A stretch of 64,000 nucleotides of DNA. Source: JASLMY01 sp965226475 (lineage in GTDB: Bacteria > Pseudomonadota > Alphaproteobacteria > GCA-2731375). Under the pieces are notes generated by a model, which did no database searches, was not told where the DNA came from, and saw only the letters and a program-made list of their open reading frames with translations. Shown here piece by piece: positions 1 through 7,978 of this stretch (positions are counted from its first letter, which is position 1; the number at the start of each line of letters is the position of its first letter). Both the position numbers and the translations under genes were made by a program. The stretch lies in NCBI GenBank assembly GCA_965226475.1, contig CBDDDJ010000003.1, positions 620,001 through 684,000 of the forward strand. Direction: 5' to 3'.

Positions 1-588
1 GGCCAGGGCATCGAGCGCATCGTGCGCCCCCCGCCCCGGTCGGAACCCGTAGCTGAAGCCAAGAAACACCACCTCGTAGATCGGTGTCAGGATCACATCC
101 ACAACCGCCTTCTGGACGACCTTGTCCTCCAGCGCCGCGATCCCGAGCGGTCGTGTCCCCCCGTCCGGCTTGGGTATCTCTACCCGCCGAACCGGCGGCG
201 CCCGGTACGCTCCCCCTCTGTGCAGGCGCCGGTGCAGGTCGAGCAGGCGCTCATCCAGACCCTCGCCGTACATGTCCCACGTAACGCCGTCGACACCGGC
301 TGCTGCGTCCTTCTTCAATGCGAAGTAGGCCGCACCGAGCGCGTCCGGCGTAATGTGGTGGAAGAGCGCAGTGAGACGTTCCTTCGGGTTTCTCTCTGCA
401 GCTTTCCGTATCCGGGCCGCCGCCTGTGGCACGCTTCCCCGACACTGTGTTCGGCGCGTGCTTTGGCAATCCGGATTCCCCTTGGTTGAGGCCCTTTCCT
501 CCGGCGACTCCGCAGAAGCTCGCGCTCCCTTGTTCGCCGCCCTCACAGGTCGTACGGCCTCATCCGACTTCTTCAAACCGTTCATCAT
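1..588 (-). CDS. ltrA: Group II intron-encoded reverse transcriptase/maturase (N-terminal part)
   Basis: The frame is open from ATG 588 (or the adjacent ATG 585) to the window edge, 196 codons. The N-terminal tail of about 75 residues is basic. It is followed by the start of the RT domain: YFALKKDAAAGVDGVTWDMY (RT-0/1 region), then IPKPDGGTRPLGIAALEDKV and FSYGFRPGRGAHDAL, the classic motifs of LtrA-type proteins. The family reverse-transcribes its own intron RNA and helps it splice. The YADD catalytic motif, maturase domain and any endonuclease domain are outside the window, so activity cannot be judged. Confidence 0.93.
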   Translation of the reverse strand, partial: MMNGLKKSDEAVRPVRAANKGARASAESPEERASTKGNPDCQSTRRTQCRGSVPQAAARIRKAAERNPKERLTALFHHITPDALGAAYFALKKDAAAGVDGVTWDMYGEGLDERLLDLHRRLHRGGAYRAPPVRRVEIPKPDGGTRPLGIAALEDKVVQKAVVDVILTPIYEVVFLGFSYGFRPGRGAHDALDALA

Positions 589-947
589 AGGCTTCGGTTT
601 TCTCCATTCCCTACGCGGCCCCTTTACGACAACCGGGGCAGTTTGAAGACCTCCCAGGGTCCCAACAGAAGGCGTGCGAACGTGCATGGGTTCTCTGACA
701 CCGCGGAGCTCGCCGACATCTCACCAAAACGACGCCTGCGATATTGCCTTCGACCGATCTGAAAGCCTCGGCACCCCGGACCATCGCTTTTACGGTGCTC
801 AATAGCCCTGCCCATCCATGCCGCTACCGACGCTTCGCCTGCCCCCTCACGGGAGCCAACGCACGGCTCGCGGAGAAACGTGGTTCGGTTACTCCTTCGT
901 TCCGGGGGACTTGCACCCCCTACCTTCTGCCAGTTCGCCTGGCGCAC
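1..947 (-). mobile_element. Group II intron, 5' part (runs off window start)
   Basis: Read on the minus strand, the element begins at 947 with GTGCGCC, matching the GUGYG 5' consensus of bacterial group II introns. About 360 nt of structured, GC-rich RNA leader follow before a reverse transcriptase reading frame opens at 588. The upstream flank is the coding sequence of an ECF sigma factor, split inside a valine codon. The catalytic 3' domains V and VI and the 3' exon lie beyond position 1. I did not fold the RNA, so the class is not assigned. Confidence 0.85.
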
Positions 948-1163
948 CAGATCGTCGCGCTCCGCCTCGTCGATCCCGGCGCGCGCCAGATAGCCGTAGA
1001 TCGGGCGGCGATAGGCCGCCAGCAGTGCCGGAAAGGCCGCCGCGTCGCCCCGGACGTGGCGGGGAAGCCAGCTCCGTTCGCCGAGCGCCACGACGGACTC
1101 GTCGTCCGCTTTCGCCCCCATCGGCATCAATCCCCGGATTGTTCCACACGCATCCATGCCCAT
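948..1163 (-). pseudogene. ECF-type RNA polymerase sigma factor, 5' exon, interrupted by group II intron
   Basis: The minus-strand frame reads GDAAAFPALLAAYRRPIYGY then LARAGIDEAERDDLV, which is the region 2.1-2.2 helix pattern of ECF sigma-70 factors. It stops exactly at the intron boundary, after GT of a valine codon. Possible starts are ATG 1163, 1157, 1127 and 1121; none has a decisive ribosome binding site. Regions 2.3-4 should lie beyond the intron, outside the window. If the intron splices, the sigma factor could still be made; otherwise the gene is dead. Assignment rests on about 35 recognisable residues. Confidence 0.65.
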
Positions 1164-2568
1164 CCGTACCCGGCGGGCGCGGAAAGGTTTCAGCCTCGAC
1201 GAATAATACGGTCGAATTTTGACCGCCGGGGCAAATGGATTATGGACGGGAGTCGGGGAGATGAGCACCACGAAACCCCACTGCCTGCTGATCGGCATCG
1301 GCGCCGGCACGGGGGCGGCCTGCGCCCGGCGTTTCGTCGACGGAGGCTACCACGTCTCCATGATCGCCCGCGGCCTGGAACGCCTGGCGGGCTTCGAGGC
1401 CGAGATCCCCGACACCACGCCCTATGCCGTCGATATCCGCGATCTCGATGCGTTTCACGCCACGCTCCGGCGCATGGTCGCGGCGCACGGCACGCCCGGA
1501 ACCGTGATCTACAACGCGACGCTCGCCAGCTTCGGTACCTATACTCGGATCACTCCAGAACCCGAAAATCCCGGTGCGAGATGATACGGAAATTGTCGGT
1601 TATGGTGTCGCGCCAAGTCGTCCACTCTCGTGGCAGGCGTTGCTTGAAGAAGTGATCGATCGCTTTGGTGAAGAGGTCGAAGTTGGCGTTGAACCTGTTG
1701 TAGGTCACCTCGCGATGCATGACGCCCCATAATCGCTCGATGGCGTTGAGGTGGGGGGCGTAGGCGGGCTGGAAGATCAGCTTGATGCGGCAACCCGGCC
1801 TCTCCAGCCATTGTCGGACCAGGCGGGCATGGTGATAGCGGGCATTGTCGGCGAAGACGTAGATCCGCTTCTTTCCGGGGTTGTCGGCCTCCAGCTTCTC
1901 GAACAGCGCGATGGTCGAGGCGGCGTTGATCCGCTCGGCCTGGACCAAGGGGCAGTGGAAATTCTCCAGATTGAGCGCGCCGTGGAGGTTGATGCGCTGG
2001 CGTCCCGAGGTCCGCCTCAGCGCCACCTTGTCGCCTTTTTTGACCCAGCCATGGACTGGACGCGACTGGTATTCCGGGTGCACCGCATCGGCGAAGTAGA
2101 CCACCTCGTCGGCCTCCAGGCCGTTGAGCAACTTGTCATAAGCCTCGATGAAGGCGGCCTGCTCGGCCTCGTCGGCCTGGGCCGGCAGGCTTTCCGGGCG
2201 CTTGTATTCGAAGCCCAGGCGATGCATCAGCTTGATGCAGCCGGAATGGCTGTAGATCACCCCCCAGGTCGCCGCGATATGCGCCGCCACCTCGCCCGTG
2301 TCGCGGTAAAGCCGTTCGCCCAGATGCGCCGAAAGGTCCGCCTCTTGCTCCCGGCTCAGATGGCCCGGCCCGCCGGGCCAGTCGAACAGCGTCAATTCAT
2401 CCAGACCGCCCGCGCGGTAGCGCTTGAACCAAGTCCGCACCGTGTCGTCGTCGAGGTAGAGCACCCGCGCCACCTCGGCACAGCTCAGGCCGTCATCCAG
2501 CAGCAGAACGGCGTTCGCCCGCCGGGCCACCCCATGGCTCTCGCTCGGGTGCCCCATCACCGCCCTCA

Positions 2569-3537
2569 GAGTCCGTCCGGAGACTTTATGTAGGATTACA
2601 GAGTTTTCGGAGCATGAGTCGAATGGACGCGAGCTTGATGAAGGCGAGCGCGTTGCGGTTGAGGTTCTCCCAGTCCTTGGCCAGTCGGCGGCAGCGGTTG
2701 AGCCAGGCGATGGTGCGTTCGACCACCCAACGCCTGGGCTGGACGACGAAGCCCTTCACCCGATCGGATCGCTTGACGATCTCGGTCTCGAGATCGGGCA
2801 GGATGCCGGCCAGGGCGCGGTGAAAGACCGGCCCCTGATAGGCGCTGTCGGCGAACAATTTCCCGAGAAAGGGAAACAGACCGAACAAGGTCGCCAGCAG
2901 CGCGAGACCGCCGTCGCGATCCTGAACGTTGGCGGCGGTGACGATGCCGTGCAGCAGCAAGCCTTGCGTATCGACCAGAACATGCCGCTTCTTGCCCTTG
3001 ATCAGCTTGCCGGCATCGAAGCCGTGGCTGTCGATGCGAGCCCCCCTTTTTCAGCGCTTTTCACACTCTGAGTGTCGATGATGCAGGCCGTGGGGCTGGC
3101 TTCGCGCGCGGCTTTCTCGCGGCACTTGAGGTAGAGCGCATGATGGATGCGATCCAGCGTGCCGTCCCAGTTCCACAGGCCGAGGTAATCATGCACGGTG
3201 CTTCTGGGCGGCAAATCCTTGGGCAGCGCGCGCCACTGGCAGCCGGTGCTCAGAATGTACATCACGCCGTTGATCACCTCGCGGATAGCGACGCGCCGTT
3301 TGCCGCCGCCGGGCTTGCCCGGCGGGATCAGCGGCTCGATATGCGCCCATTCCGCATCGGTCAGGTCGCTCGGATAACGCAGTTTGTCGCGGTTGTAGCG
3401 CGGGCGGTTGTCGGCAGTCCACATGGGGCACCTCAAGAGTAAATTCACCACCCCAGAGAATCACAGTTGATTCAGCTCTTCAAGAGGGGGCGCCGGATAA
3501 CCGATTCATCCGACTCATAAAGTCCCCGGACGGACAC
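2569..3537 (-). mobile_element. IS5-family element (IS427-like group), 969 bp
   Basis: The ends are GAGTCCGTCCGGAGACTTTA and, as reverse complement, GTGTCCGTCCGGGGACTTTA; the inverted repeats run 22 bp with two mismatches. A 3-bp target duplication TCA is at 2566-2568 and 3538-3540. Aligning the interrupted IS630 with its intact copies confirms the boundaries to the base. The 3-bp TNA duplication fits the IS427 subgroup. Confidence 0.93.
2586..3424 (-). CDS. IS5/IS427 transposase made from two frames by probable -1 frameshifting
   Basis: The first frame starts at ATG 3424 (MWTADNRPRYNRDKLRYPSD) and ends at 3002. The second covers the rest to 2586, including FADSAYQGP and PRRWVVERTIAWLNRCRRLA, the DDE-region motifs of IS5 family 4 transposases. 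They overlap at a slippery run, A5G6 (minus strand, near 3046-3056). A -1 slip there gives KSAEKGG-ARIDSHGFDAGK, which continues the family consensus. The related 930-bp IS5 in this window has the same junction in one frame. Programmed frameshifting is known in this IS group; here it is inferred from sequence. Confidence 0.82.
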
Positions 3538-4455
3538 TCAGGGGCCCCCGCTCCTTGGCACTCAGAAATCCACCGCGAATCATGCCCCCGAGAAGAATCG
3601 ATCAACGGCCGGATTGCCAGAGCTTTTTTCGGGTCTCTGAGGAGTCGGGGTATACCTGGACATCGACACCGACGATTTCGAGCGGAACTACCGGGTCAAC
3701 GCCACCGGCCTGCTGGCGGCGGCGCAGGAGCTGGCGCCGGCGATGATTTCGAATGGCGGTGGCTCGATCGTGGTCACCGGCAACACGGCGGCGATGCGCG
3801 GCAAGCCGAATTTCATCGGCTGGTCGCCGAGCAAGGCCGGCCAGCGGATCCTGGCCGAGGCGCTGGCGCGCCAGCTCGGGCCCGACGGCGTGCATGTCGC
3901 CTATGTGGTGATCGACGCAGTGATCGACATGCCCTTCGCGCGCCAGCGCTGGAAGGACCAGCCGAAGGACTTCTTTGCCCAGCCCGACGACCTGGCGGCC
4001 GAAATCTACCACGTCGCCCACCAGCCCCGCACCGCCCGCTCTTTCTTGGTCGAACTCCGCCCGTTCGGCGAGAACTGGTGATTTCGACCGGTTGAATGGG
4101 GTTCCGGTTGCCGGAAACCGCCACTGTCCCGCGGCGTTGACGATCGCTCGCGGGCGTGGACCAGGTCGACAATCAGGTGTTTTCACAGGCGAGAGAGGTG
4201 CAAATCTTGGGGATTACAAAGAAACGTTGACATTATCTAATCCAGCCCCTATATTCGAAGTGTGGATGGGAGTTATGAAATGTCGAAGAAAGCCCCAGGA
4301 AAAGCACACCGCGAGGGACTGACCATCGTTCAGTTGATGGATATGTTCCCGACCGAGGAAGCGGCTACGGCATGGTTCGAGAGCGTGATTTGGCCGGACG
4401 GCCGCCATTGCTCCAAATGCGGCTCGGTCCGTACCTGCGAAGCCTCTCACAAGTA

Positions 4456-5594
4456 TACCCCGACTCCTCAGAGACCCGAAAAAAGCTCTGGCAATCCGGC
4501 CGTTGATCGATTCTTCTCGGGGGCATGATTCGCGGTGGATTTCTGAGTGCCAAGGAGCGGGGGGCCCTGAGGGCGGTGATGGGGCACCCGAGCGAGAGCC
4601 ATGGGGTGGCCCGGCGGGCGAACGCCGTTCTGCTGCTGGATGACGGCGTGAGCTGTGCCGAGGTGGCGCGGGTGCTCTACCTCGACGACGACACGGTGCG
4701 GACTTGGTTCAAGCGCTACCGCGCGGGCGGTCTGGATGAATTGACGCTGTTCGACTGGCCCGGCGGGCCGGGCCATCTGAGCCGGGAGCAAGAGGCGGAC
4801 CTTTCGGCGCATCTGGGCGAACGGCTTTACCACGACACGGGCGAGGTGGCGGCGCATATCGCGGCGACCTGGGGGGTGATCTACAGCCATTCCGGCTGCA
4901 TCAAGCTGATGCATCGCCTGGGCTTCGAATACAAGCGCCCGGAAAGCCTGCCGGCCCAGGCCGACGAGGCCGAGCAGGCCGCCTTCATCGAGGCTTATGA
5001 CAAGTTGCTCAACGGCCTGGAGGCCGACGAGGTGGTCTACTTCGCCGATGCGGTGCACCCGGAATACCAGTCGCGTCCAGTCCATGGCTGGGTCAAAAAA
5101 GGCGACAAGGTGGCGCTGAGGCGGACCTCGGGACGCCAGCGCATCAACCTCCACGGCGCGCTCAATCTGGAGAATTTCCACTGCCCCTTGGTCCAGGCCG
5201 AGCGGATCAACGCCGCCTCGACCATCGCGCTGTTCGAGAAGCTGGAGGCCGACAACCCCGGAAAGAAGCGGATCTACGTCTTCGCCGACAATGCCCGCTA
5301 TCACCATGCCCGCCTGGTCCGACAATGGCTGGAGAGGCCGGGTTGCCGCATCAAGCTGATCTTCCAGCCCGCCTACGCCCCCCACCTCAACGCCATCGAG
5401 CGATTATGGGGCGTCATGCATCGCGAGGTGACCCACAACAGGTTCTACGCCAACTTCGACCTCTTCACCAAAGCGATCGATCACTTCTTCAAGCAACGCC
5501 TGCCACGAGAGTGGACGACTTGGCGCGACACCATAACCGACAATTTCCGTATCATCTCGCACCGGGATTTTCGGGTTCTGGAGTGATCCGAGTA
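4456..5594 (+). mobile_element. IS630-family element, copy 2 (intact)
   Basis: This 1139-bp element is bounded by TACCCCGACTCC on the left and GGAGTGATCCGAGTA on the right. The TA duplication is at 4454-4455 and 5595-5596. It has the opposite orientation to copies 1 and 3 and differs from them by only a few bases. Removing it restores the IS1595 transposase frame (HKYMPYW). Confidence 0.95.
4525..5586 (+). CDS. IS630-family transposase (intact)
   Basis: The protein has 353 residues from ATG 4525. The N-terminal half carries a helix-turn-helix region (CAEVARVLYLDDDTVRTWFK). The catalytic DDE domain shows FADAVHPEYQ, YVFADNARYHH and YAPHLNAIERLWGVMH, the D-D-E arrangement of IS630/Tc1-mariner transposases. 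It cuts and pastes its element into TA. The reading frame fills almost the whole element and shows no defect. Confidence 0.95.
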   Translation: MIRGGFLSAKERGALRAVMGHPSESHGVARRANAVLLLDDGVSCAEVARVLYLDDDTVRTWFKRYRAGGLDELTLFDWPGGPGHLSREQEADLSAHLGERLYHDTGEVAAHIAATWGVIYSHSGCIKLMHRLGFEYKRPESLPAQADEAEQAAFIEAYDKLLNGLEADEVVYFADAVHPEYQSRPVHGWVKKGDKVALRRTSGRQRINLHGALNLENFHCPLVQAERINAASTIALFEKLEADNPGKKRIYVFADNARYHHARLVRQWLERPGCRIKLIFQPAYAPHLNAIERLWGVMHREVTHNRFYANFDLFTKAIDHFFKQRLPREWTTWRDTITDNFRIISHRDFRVLE

Positions 5595-6278
5595 TATATG
5601 CCCTATTGGTGCACCGATTGCCGCTCCTACTTCTCGGTGAAGACGGGAACCGCCATGCAGGCATCGAAAATCCCGATGCGGAAATGGGCGATTGCCATTT
5701 ACCTGTGCCTGACCTCGCTCAAGTCGGTCTCGTCCATGAAACTGAAGCGTGACATCGGCGTTTCGCAGCCGACGGCGTGGTTCATGATGCAGCGCATTCG
5801 GGAAGCCTGGGGCGGGGAAGGCGAAGGCCCGTTCGATGGTCCGGTCGAGTTTGACGAAAGTTATTTCGGCGGAAAGCGCAAAAACAAGTCGAACGCCCAA
5901 CGGGCCAAAGCCACCGGGCGTGGCCCTGTGGACATGACGGCGGTGGTTGGCGCGAAGGACCGGGCGACGAACAAGGTCAACGCCCGCGTAATCAAGGACA
6001 CCGACAAGGATACCCTGCAAGACTTTGTGGCCAAGAATGCCGAGCCTGACGCCGTGGTTTACACCGACGACGCAGCGGCTTACGAGGGCATCCCCAACCC
6101 GCATGAAAGCGTCAAGCACTCGGTCTCCGAGTACGTTGACGGGATGGCGCACACCAACGGCATAGAATCCTTCTGGTCGATGTTGAAGCGCGCCCACAAG
6201 GGAACCTTCCATAAGATAAGCCCGAAACATCTGCAACGTTACGTCTCCGAGTTTGCTGGTAAGCATAACGTCCGCGAC

Positions 6279-6482
6279 TCAGGAACGCTTGCCCAGATGC
6301 ACGATACCGTCGCCCGGCTCGTCGGTCGTAACCTTCTCTACCGCGACCTCGTCGCTGACAACGGGCTTTCGTCGGGTTCCGGGGCGTAACGGCTCCGTGC
6401 GGCGAAACAGCGCTCGCGCTAGCGTCTCCGGGGTCGCGCCAGCGAGGTCCACTTTCGGATCGAGCTTGGGTCTGTAGGTCAT
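6279..6482 (-). CDS. Small passenger ORF of the IS1595 transposon (67 aa), function unknown
   Basis: The ATG at 6482 overlaps the TAA stop of the preceding 100-residue ORF as TAATG, which suggests translational coupling. The product is basic and proline-rich (KPKVDLAGATPETLARALFR-like start) with no recognised domain. Its last 111 nt run antisense to the 3' end of the transposase gene, so part of its sequence is constrained by the other strand. It could be a chance ORF; the stop-start overlap is the main support. Confidence 0.4.
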   Translation of the reverse strand: MTYRPKLDPKVDLAGATPETLARALFRRTEPLRPGTRRKPVVSDEVAVEKVTTDEPGDGIVHLGKRS

Positions 6483-6784
6483 TACACGGCCCCCCAGGTG
6501 CGCATCCGGCCTCTCAGCAGAGATATGCGCCTCTCGGTGTCTTCGAATTCATGGACGCCCCGCTTTACCTCGGCAGCGTCCGGCCACTGATGAAGGTCTG
6601 GAAGTTCAAGGGCGTAGGACGTTGATGGGCGACCCGAAAGCGCCTTTTCGAAAACTGCGACCACCTGCCCTATCAAGGATGAATGCCGCTCCAGCCGCCC
6701 CTTCAGACATTCTAGGCGGGCGTTGGCCGCGCTGAGATCGTCCATCGTGGCCAGCTTTTCGGCAGCCATTTCATCGTCCGTCAT
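6482..6784 (-). CDS. Passenger hypothetical protein of the IS1595 transposon (100 aa, coiled-coil-like)
   Basis: The ATG at 6784 is preceded by GGAGGGCCAGCT, a strong ribosome binding site at good spacing. The sequence begins MTDDEMAAEKLATMDDLSAA and is rich in A, L, E and R, with heptad-like spacing (ARLECLKGRLERH, DTERRISLLRGRMR), suggesting a short coiled coil. There is no signal peptide or membrane segment. It is read toward the transposase and coupled to the 67-residue ORF. I do not recognise a family. Confidence 0.55.
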   Translation of the reverse strand: MTDDEMAAEKLATMDDLSAANARLECLKGRLERHSSLIGQVVAVFEKALSGRPSTSYALELPDLHQWPDAAEVKRGVHEFEDTERRISLLRGRMRTWGAV

Positions 6785-6962
6785 AGCTGGCCCTCCATTC
6801 GGCCATGTTAGCGGTCATCGGATTCCGCTTCCTTCGGATACTGTAGGAAATTTCGAGCCTTCATGGTCCAAAAGTTCTCCGCGCTTCCGCCAACTTCTCG
6901 GGGGTAGCCCCGTTTCCTGTTTTCCCGCTGTAGCCCGCTCAGCGTGTAAATAACGGTAACTC

Positions 6963-7616
6963 TCATCTACCTTTATCCTCTTGCGGATAGAAAAATTTGT
7001 CCTTAGCATCTGCTATATCGATGTCTGGGATGCCTTGCTCATCTAGAGTCATGAGCACACCTGTCGCTTCTGCCATACAACCAAAACGCGTGAGTGCTTG
7101 AGCATATGAAGAATATGCGTACTCACCCCTCTCTTTCCCCGGACTTCCGTCGAAGATATCCCTTGCTGTTTCGACGCTGCGAGTCTTCTCGATTAGCTTG
7201 GCGATATGGATGCCATTACCTGGGGCGCGATAGGCCCTACTAACCAAAATGTATCTGAATGGGTCTTTTATGAACGCGACAACCCATTTGTAGACTGTCA
7301 CCATAGTCGGGCCGAACACATGAAGCGCCCAGAGCGTGAGCATGGTAGCCCCAACGCCCGAGATAAAGCCGAACCACCACGGGGCTGCCTGCTGCCATTC
7401 TTGCCATACTCCCCAGCCGTCTATCATGCCGGGGACCCCGAATATGGTTGCGGGTACGCCAACCACAGTCGTAACTGCACCAACCAGGGCAAAGATGGGA
7501 TGCGTGTAGACCTTCCTCCACATCCGTCCATCTATCATGCCGGGGACCCCGAATATGGTTGCGGGTACGCCAACCACAGTCGTAACTGCACCAACCAGGG
7601 CAAAGATGGGATGCAT
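6963..7616 (-). CDS. Passenger membrane protein of the IS1595 transposon with internal duplication
   Basis: I place the start at ATG 7616, just inside the right terminal repeat; the frame is open further upstream but that would cross the transposon end. The product is 217 residues. The N-terminus contains a hydrophobic segment (HPIFALVGAVTTVVGVPATI) present twice through a 37-residue tandem duplication. Further hydrophobic segments follow (WWFGFISGVGATMLTLWALH, MVTVYKWVVAF). The C-terminal 100 residues are soluble and begin around RYILVSRAYRAP. The family is not recognised. A role tied to membranes is all that can be said. Confidence 0.5.
   Translation of the reverse strand: MHPIFALVGAVTTVVGVPATIFGVPGMIDGRMWRKVYTHPIFALVGAVTTVVGVPATIFGVPGMIDGWGVWQEWQQAAPWWFGFISGVGATMLTLWALHVFGPTMVTVYKWVVAFIKDPFRYILVSRAYRAPGNGIHIAKLIEKTRSVETARDIFDGSPGKERGEYAYSSYAQALTRFGCMAEATGVLMTLDEQGIPDIDIADAKDKFFYPQEDKGR
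7420..7614. repeat. Perfect 84-bp direct repeat, 111-bp period
   Basis: Bases 7420-7503 and 7531-7614 are identical, with a 27-bp spacer. The 111-bp period is a multiple of three, so the duplication adds exactly 37 codons to the passenger membrane protein and doubles its first transmembrane segment. Perfect identity implies a recent event. Confidence 0.97.
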
Positions 7617-7686
7617 GCGGATTCCCTGCTCGGCGTCAACGTTTCTTTGTAATCCCCTTTGAATTGACCTCTCGGCCCATACGGTC

Positions 7687-7795
7687 GTCATCGCGAGCGA
7701 AGCGTGGCGATCCAGGCGGCCTCGATGGCCCGCGATGTCTTCGGCGGTCTTCACGCGGCCCTGGATCGCCACGGGGCTTCGCCCCTCGCGATGAC
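7687..7795. repeat. REP-like palindromic dispersed repeat, copy 1
   Basis: The left arm GTCATCGCGAGCGAAGCGTG, followed by GCGATCCAG, is mirrored by CTGGATCGCCACG and CTCGCGATGAC on the right. About 45 bp of variable sequence lie between the arms. A second copy is at 31129-31239. Such GATCGCCACG palindromes are common intergenic repeats in many bacteria. It lies just outside the IS1595 transposon, in a stretch (7658-8120) with no credible gene. Confidence 0.75.
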
Positions 7796-7945
7796 GGTGG
7801 TGTCCGTCCGCCGGTGAAGAGTCACTTCATCTGCTCACCGGTATCATACCGACCTGCGTTGAGTGCAACTCATCGCGGGTCGGCAAGCGCGACCGCGCGC
7901 CCGAGCAAAGCCGAGGAAAAGCCCGCGTGGCGTTTGAACGCCGAA

Positions 7946-7978
7946 CAACCGGCAATGGGTTCCGCTCATTGCCGGTTG
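7946..7978. other. Strong intergenic hairpin
   Basis: CAACCGGCAATG (7946-7957) pairs perfectly with CATTGCCGGTTG (7967-7978) across a 9-nt loop. No T run follows on either strand, so a simple intrinsic terminator is not indicated. It lies upstream of the LamG-like gene, between GGTATCATAC near 7841 and GGTATCATAT near 7977, which may be related sequence. Confidence 0.6.

Larger units (their letters stand above)
1550..3583 (-). pseudogene. IS630 transposase, copy 1, split near its N-terminus by IS5
   Basis: The first 14 codons (start ATG 3583) are separated from the rest (2568 down to 1550) by the IS5 at 2569-3537. The remaining frame still has an internal ATG at 2560 and keeps the catalytic DDE residues (FADAVHPEYQ, VFADNARYHH, APHLNAIERLWG). 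A slightly shortened protein could therefore be made, lacking about 18 residues. The sequence is almost identical to the two intact copies. Confidence 0.88.
1542..3652 (-). mobile_element. IS630-family element, copy 1, with nested IS5
   Basis: The termini are TACTCGGATCACTCC at one end and GGAGTCGGGGTA at the other, forming imperfect inverted repeats that share the inner CCCGAAAA. A TA target duplication lies at 1540-1541 and 3653-3654, as expected for IS630/Tc1-type elements. Without the nested IS5 and its 3-bp duplication the element is 1139 bp, the same length as the copies at 4456 and 12683. Confidence 0.93.
1261..4081 (+). pseudogene. Short-chain dehydrogenase/reductase, split by IS630 (itself carrying IS5)
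   Basis: Two parts, 1261-1541 and 3655-4081, join in frame once the IS630 and one TA copy are removed, giving 235 residues. The N-terminal part has a loosely conserved nucleotide-binding motif (LIGIGAGTGAACARRF) and the usual VIYNA strand. The C-terminal part resumes at YLDIDTDDFERNYRVNATG and carries the active-site region with WSPSKAGQ in place of canonical YxxxK, so catalysis by the normal SDR mechanism is doubtful. This resembles the atypical SDRs without the tyrosine. ATG 1261 follows GGGAG. The insertion leaves a 94-residue fragment that ends inside the IS. Confidence 0.85.
4280..6389 (+). pseudogene. IS1595-family transposase, split by IS630 copy 2
   Basis: Exons 4280-4455 and 5597-6389 join in frame to 322 residues. 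ATG 4280 follows GGGAG by 8 nt. The N-terminus has the DUF/zinc-ribbon part (CSKCGSVRTCEASHK-Y-MPYWCTDC), whose four cysteines are divided by the IS630. The catalytic half reads VEFDESYFGGKRKNK, VVYTDDAAAYEGI and HTNGIESFWSMLKRAHKGTF, giving D, D and E. The insertion puts the two zinc-ribbon cysteine pairs on different polypeptides, so the element is probably immobile now. Confidence 0.92.
4209..7657 (+). mobile_element. IS1595-family transposon with passenger genes, 3449 bp including a nested IS630
   Basis: Perfect 23-bp terminal inverted repeats begin GGGGATTACAAAGAAACG at 4209 and, inverted, at 7657. Inside are an IS1595-type transposase reading rightward and three minus-strand genes at the right end. 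Removing the IS630 at 4456-5594 leaves about 2.3 kb. IS1595 elements usually make 8-bp target duplications, but the flanks here (CAAATCTT left, TTTGAATT right) do not match. One flank has therefore probably been rearranged since insertion. Confidence 0.85.

Noticed and set aside
6815..7009. 64-codon minus-strand ORF in the IS1595 transposon
   Set aside because: No ribosome binding site, overlaps the start of the gap between passenger genes and shows no plausible protein features.
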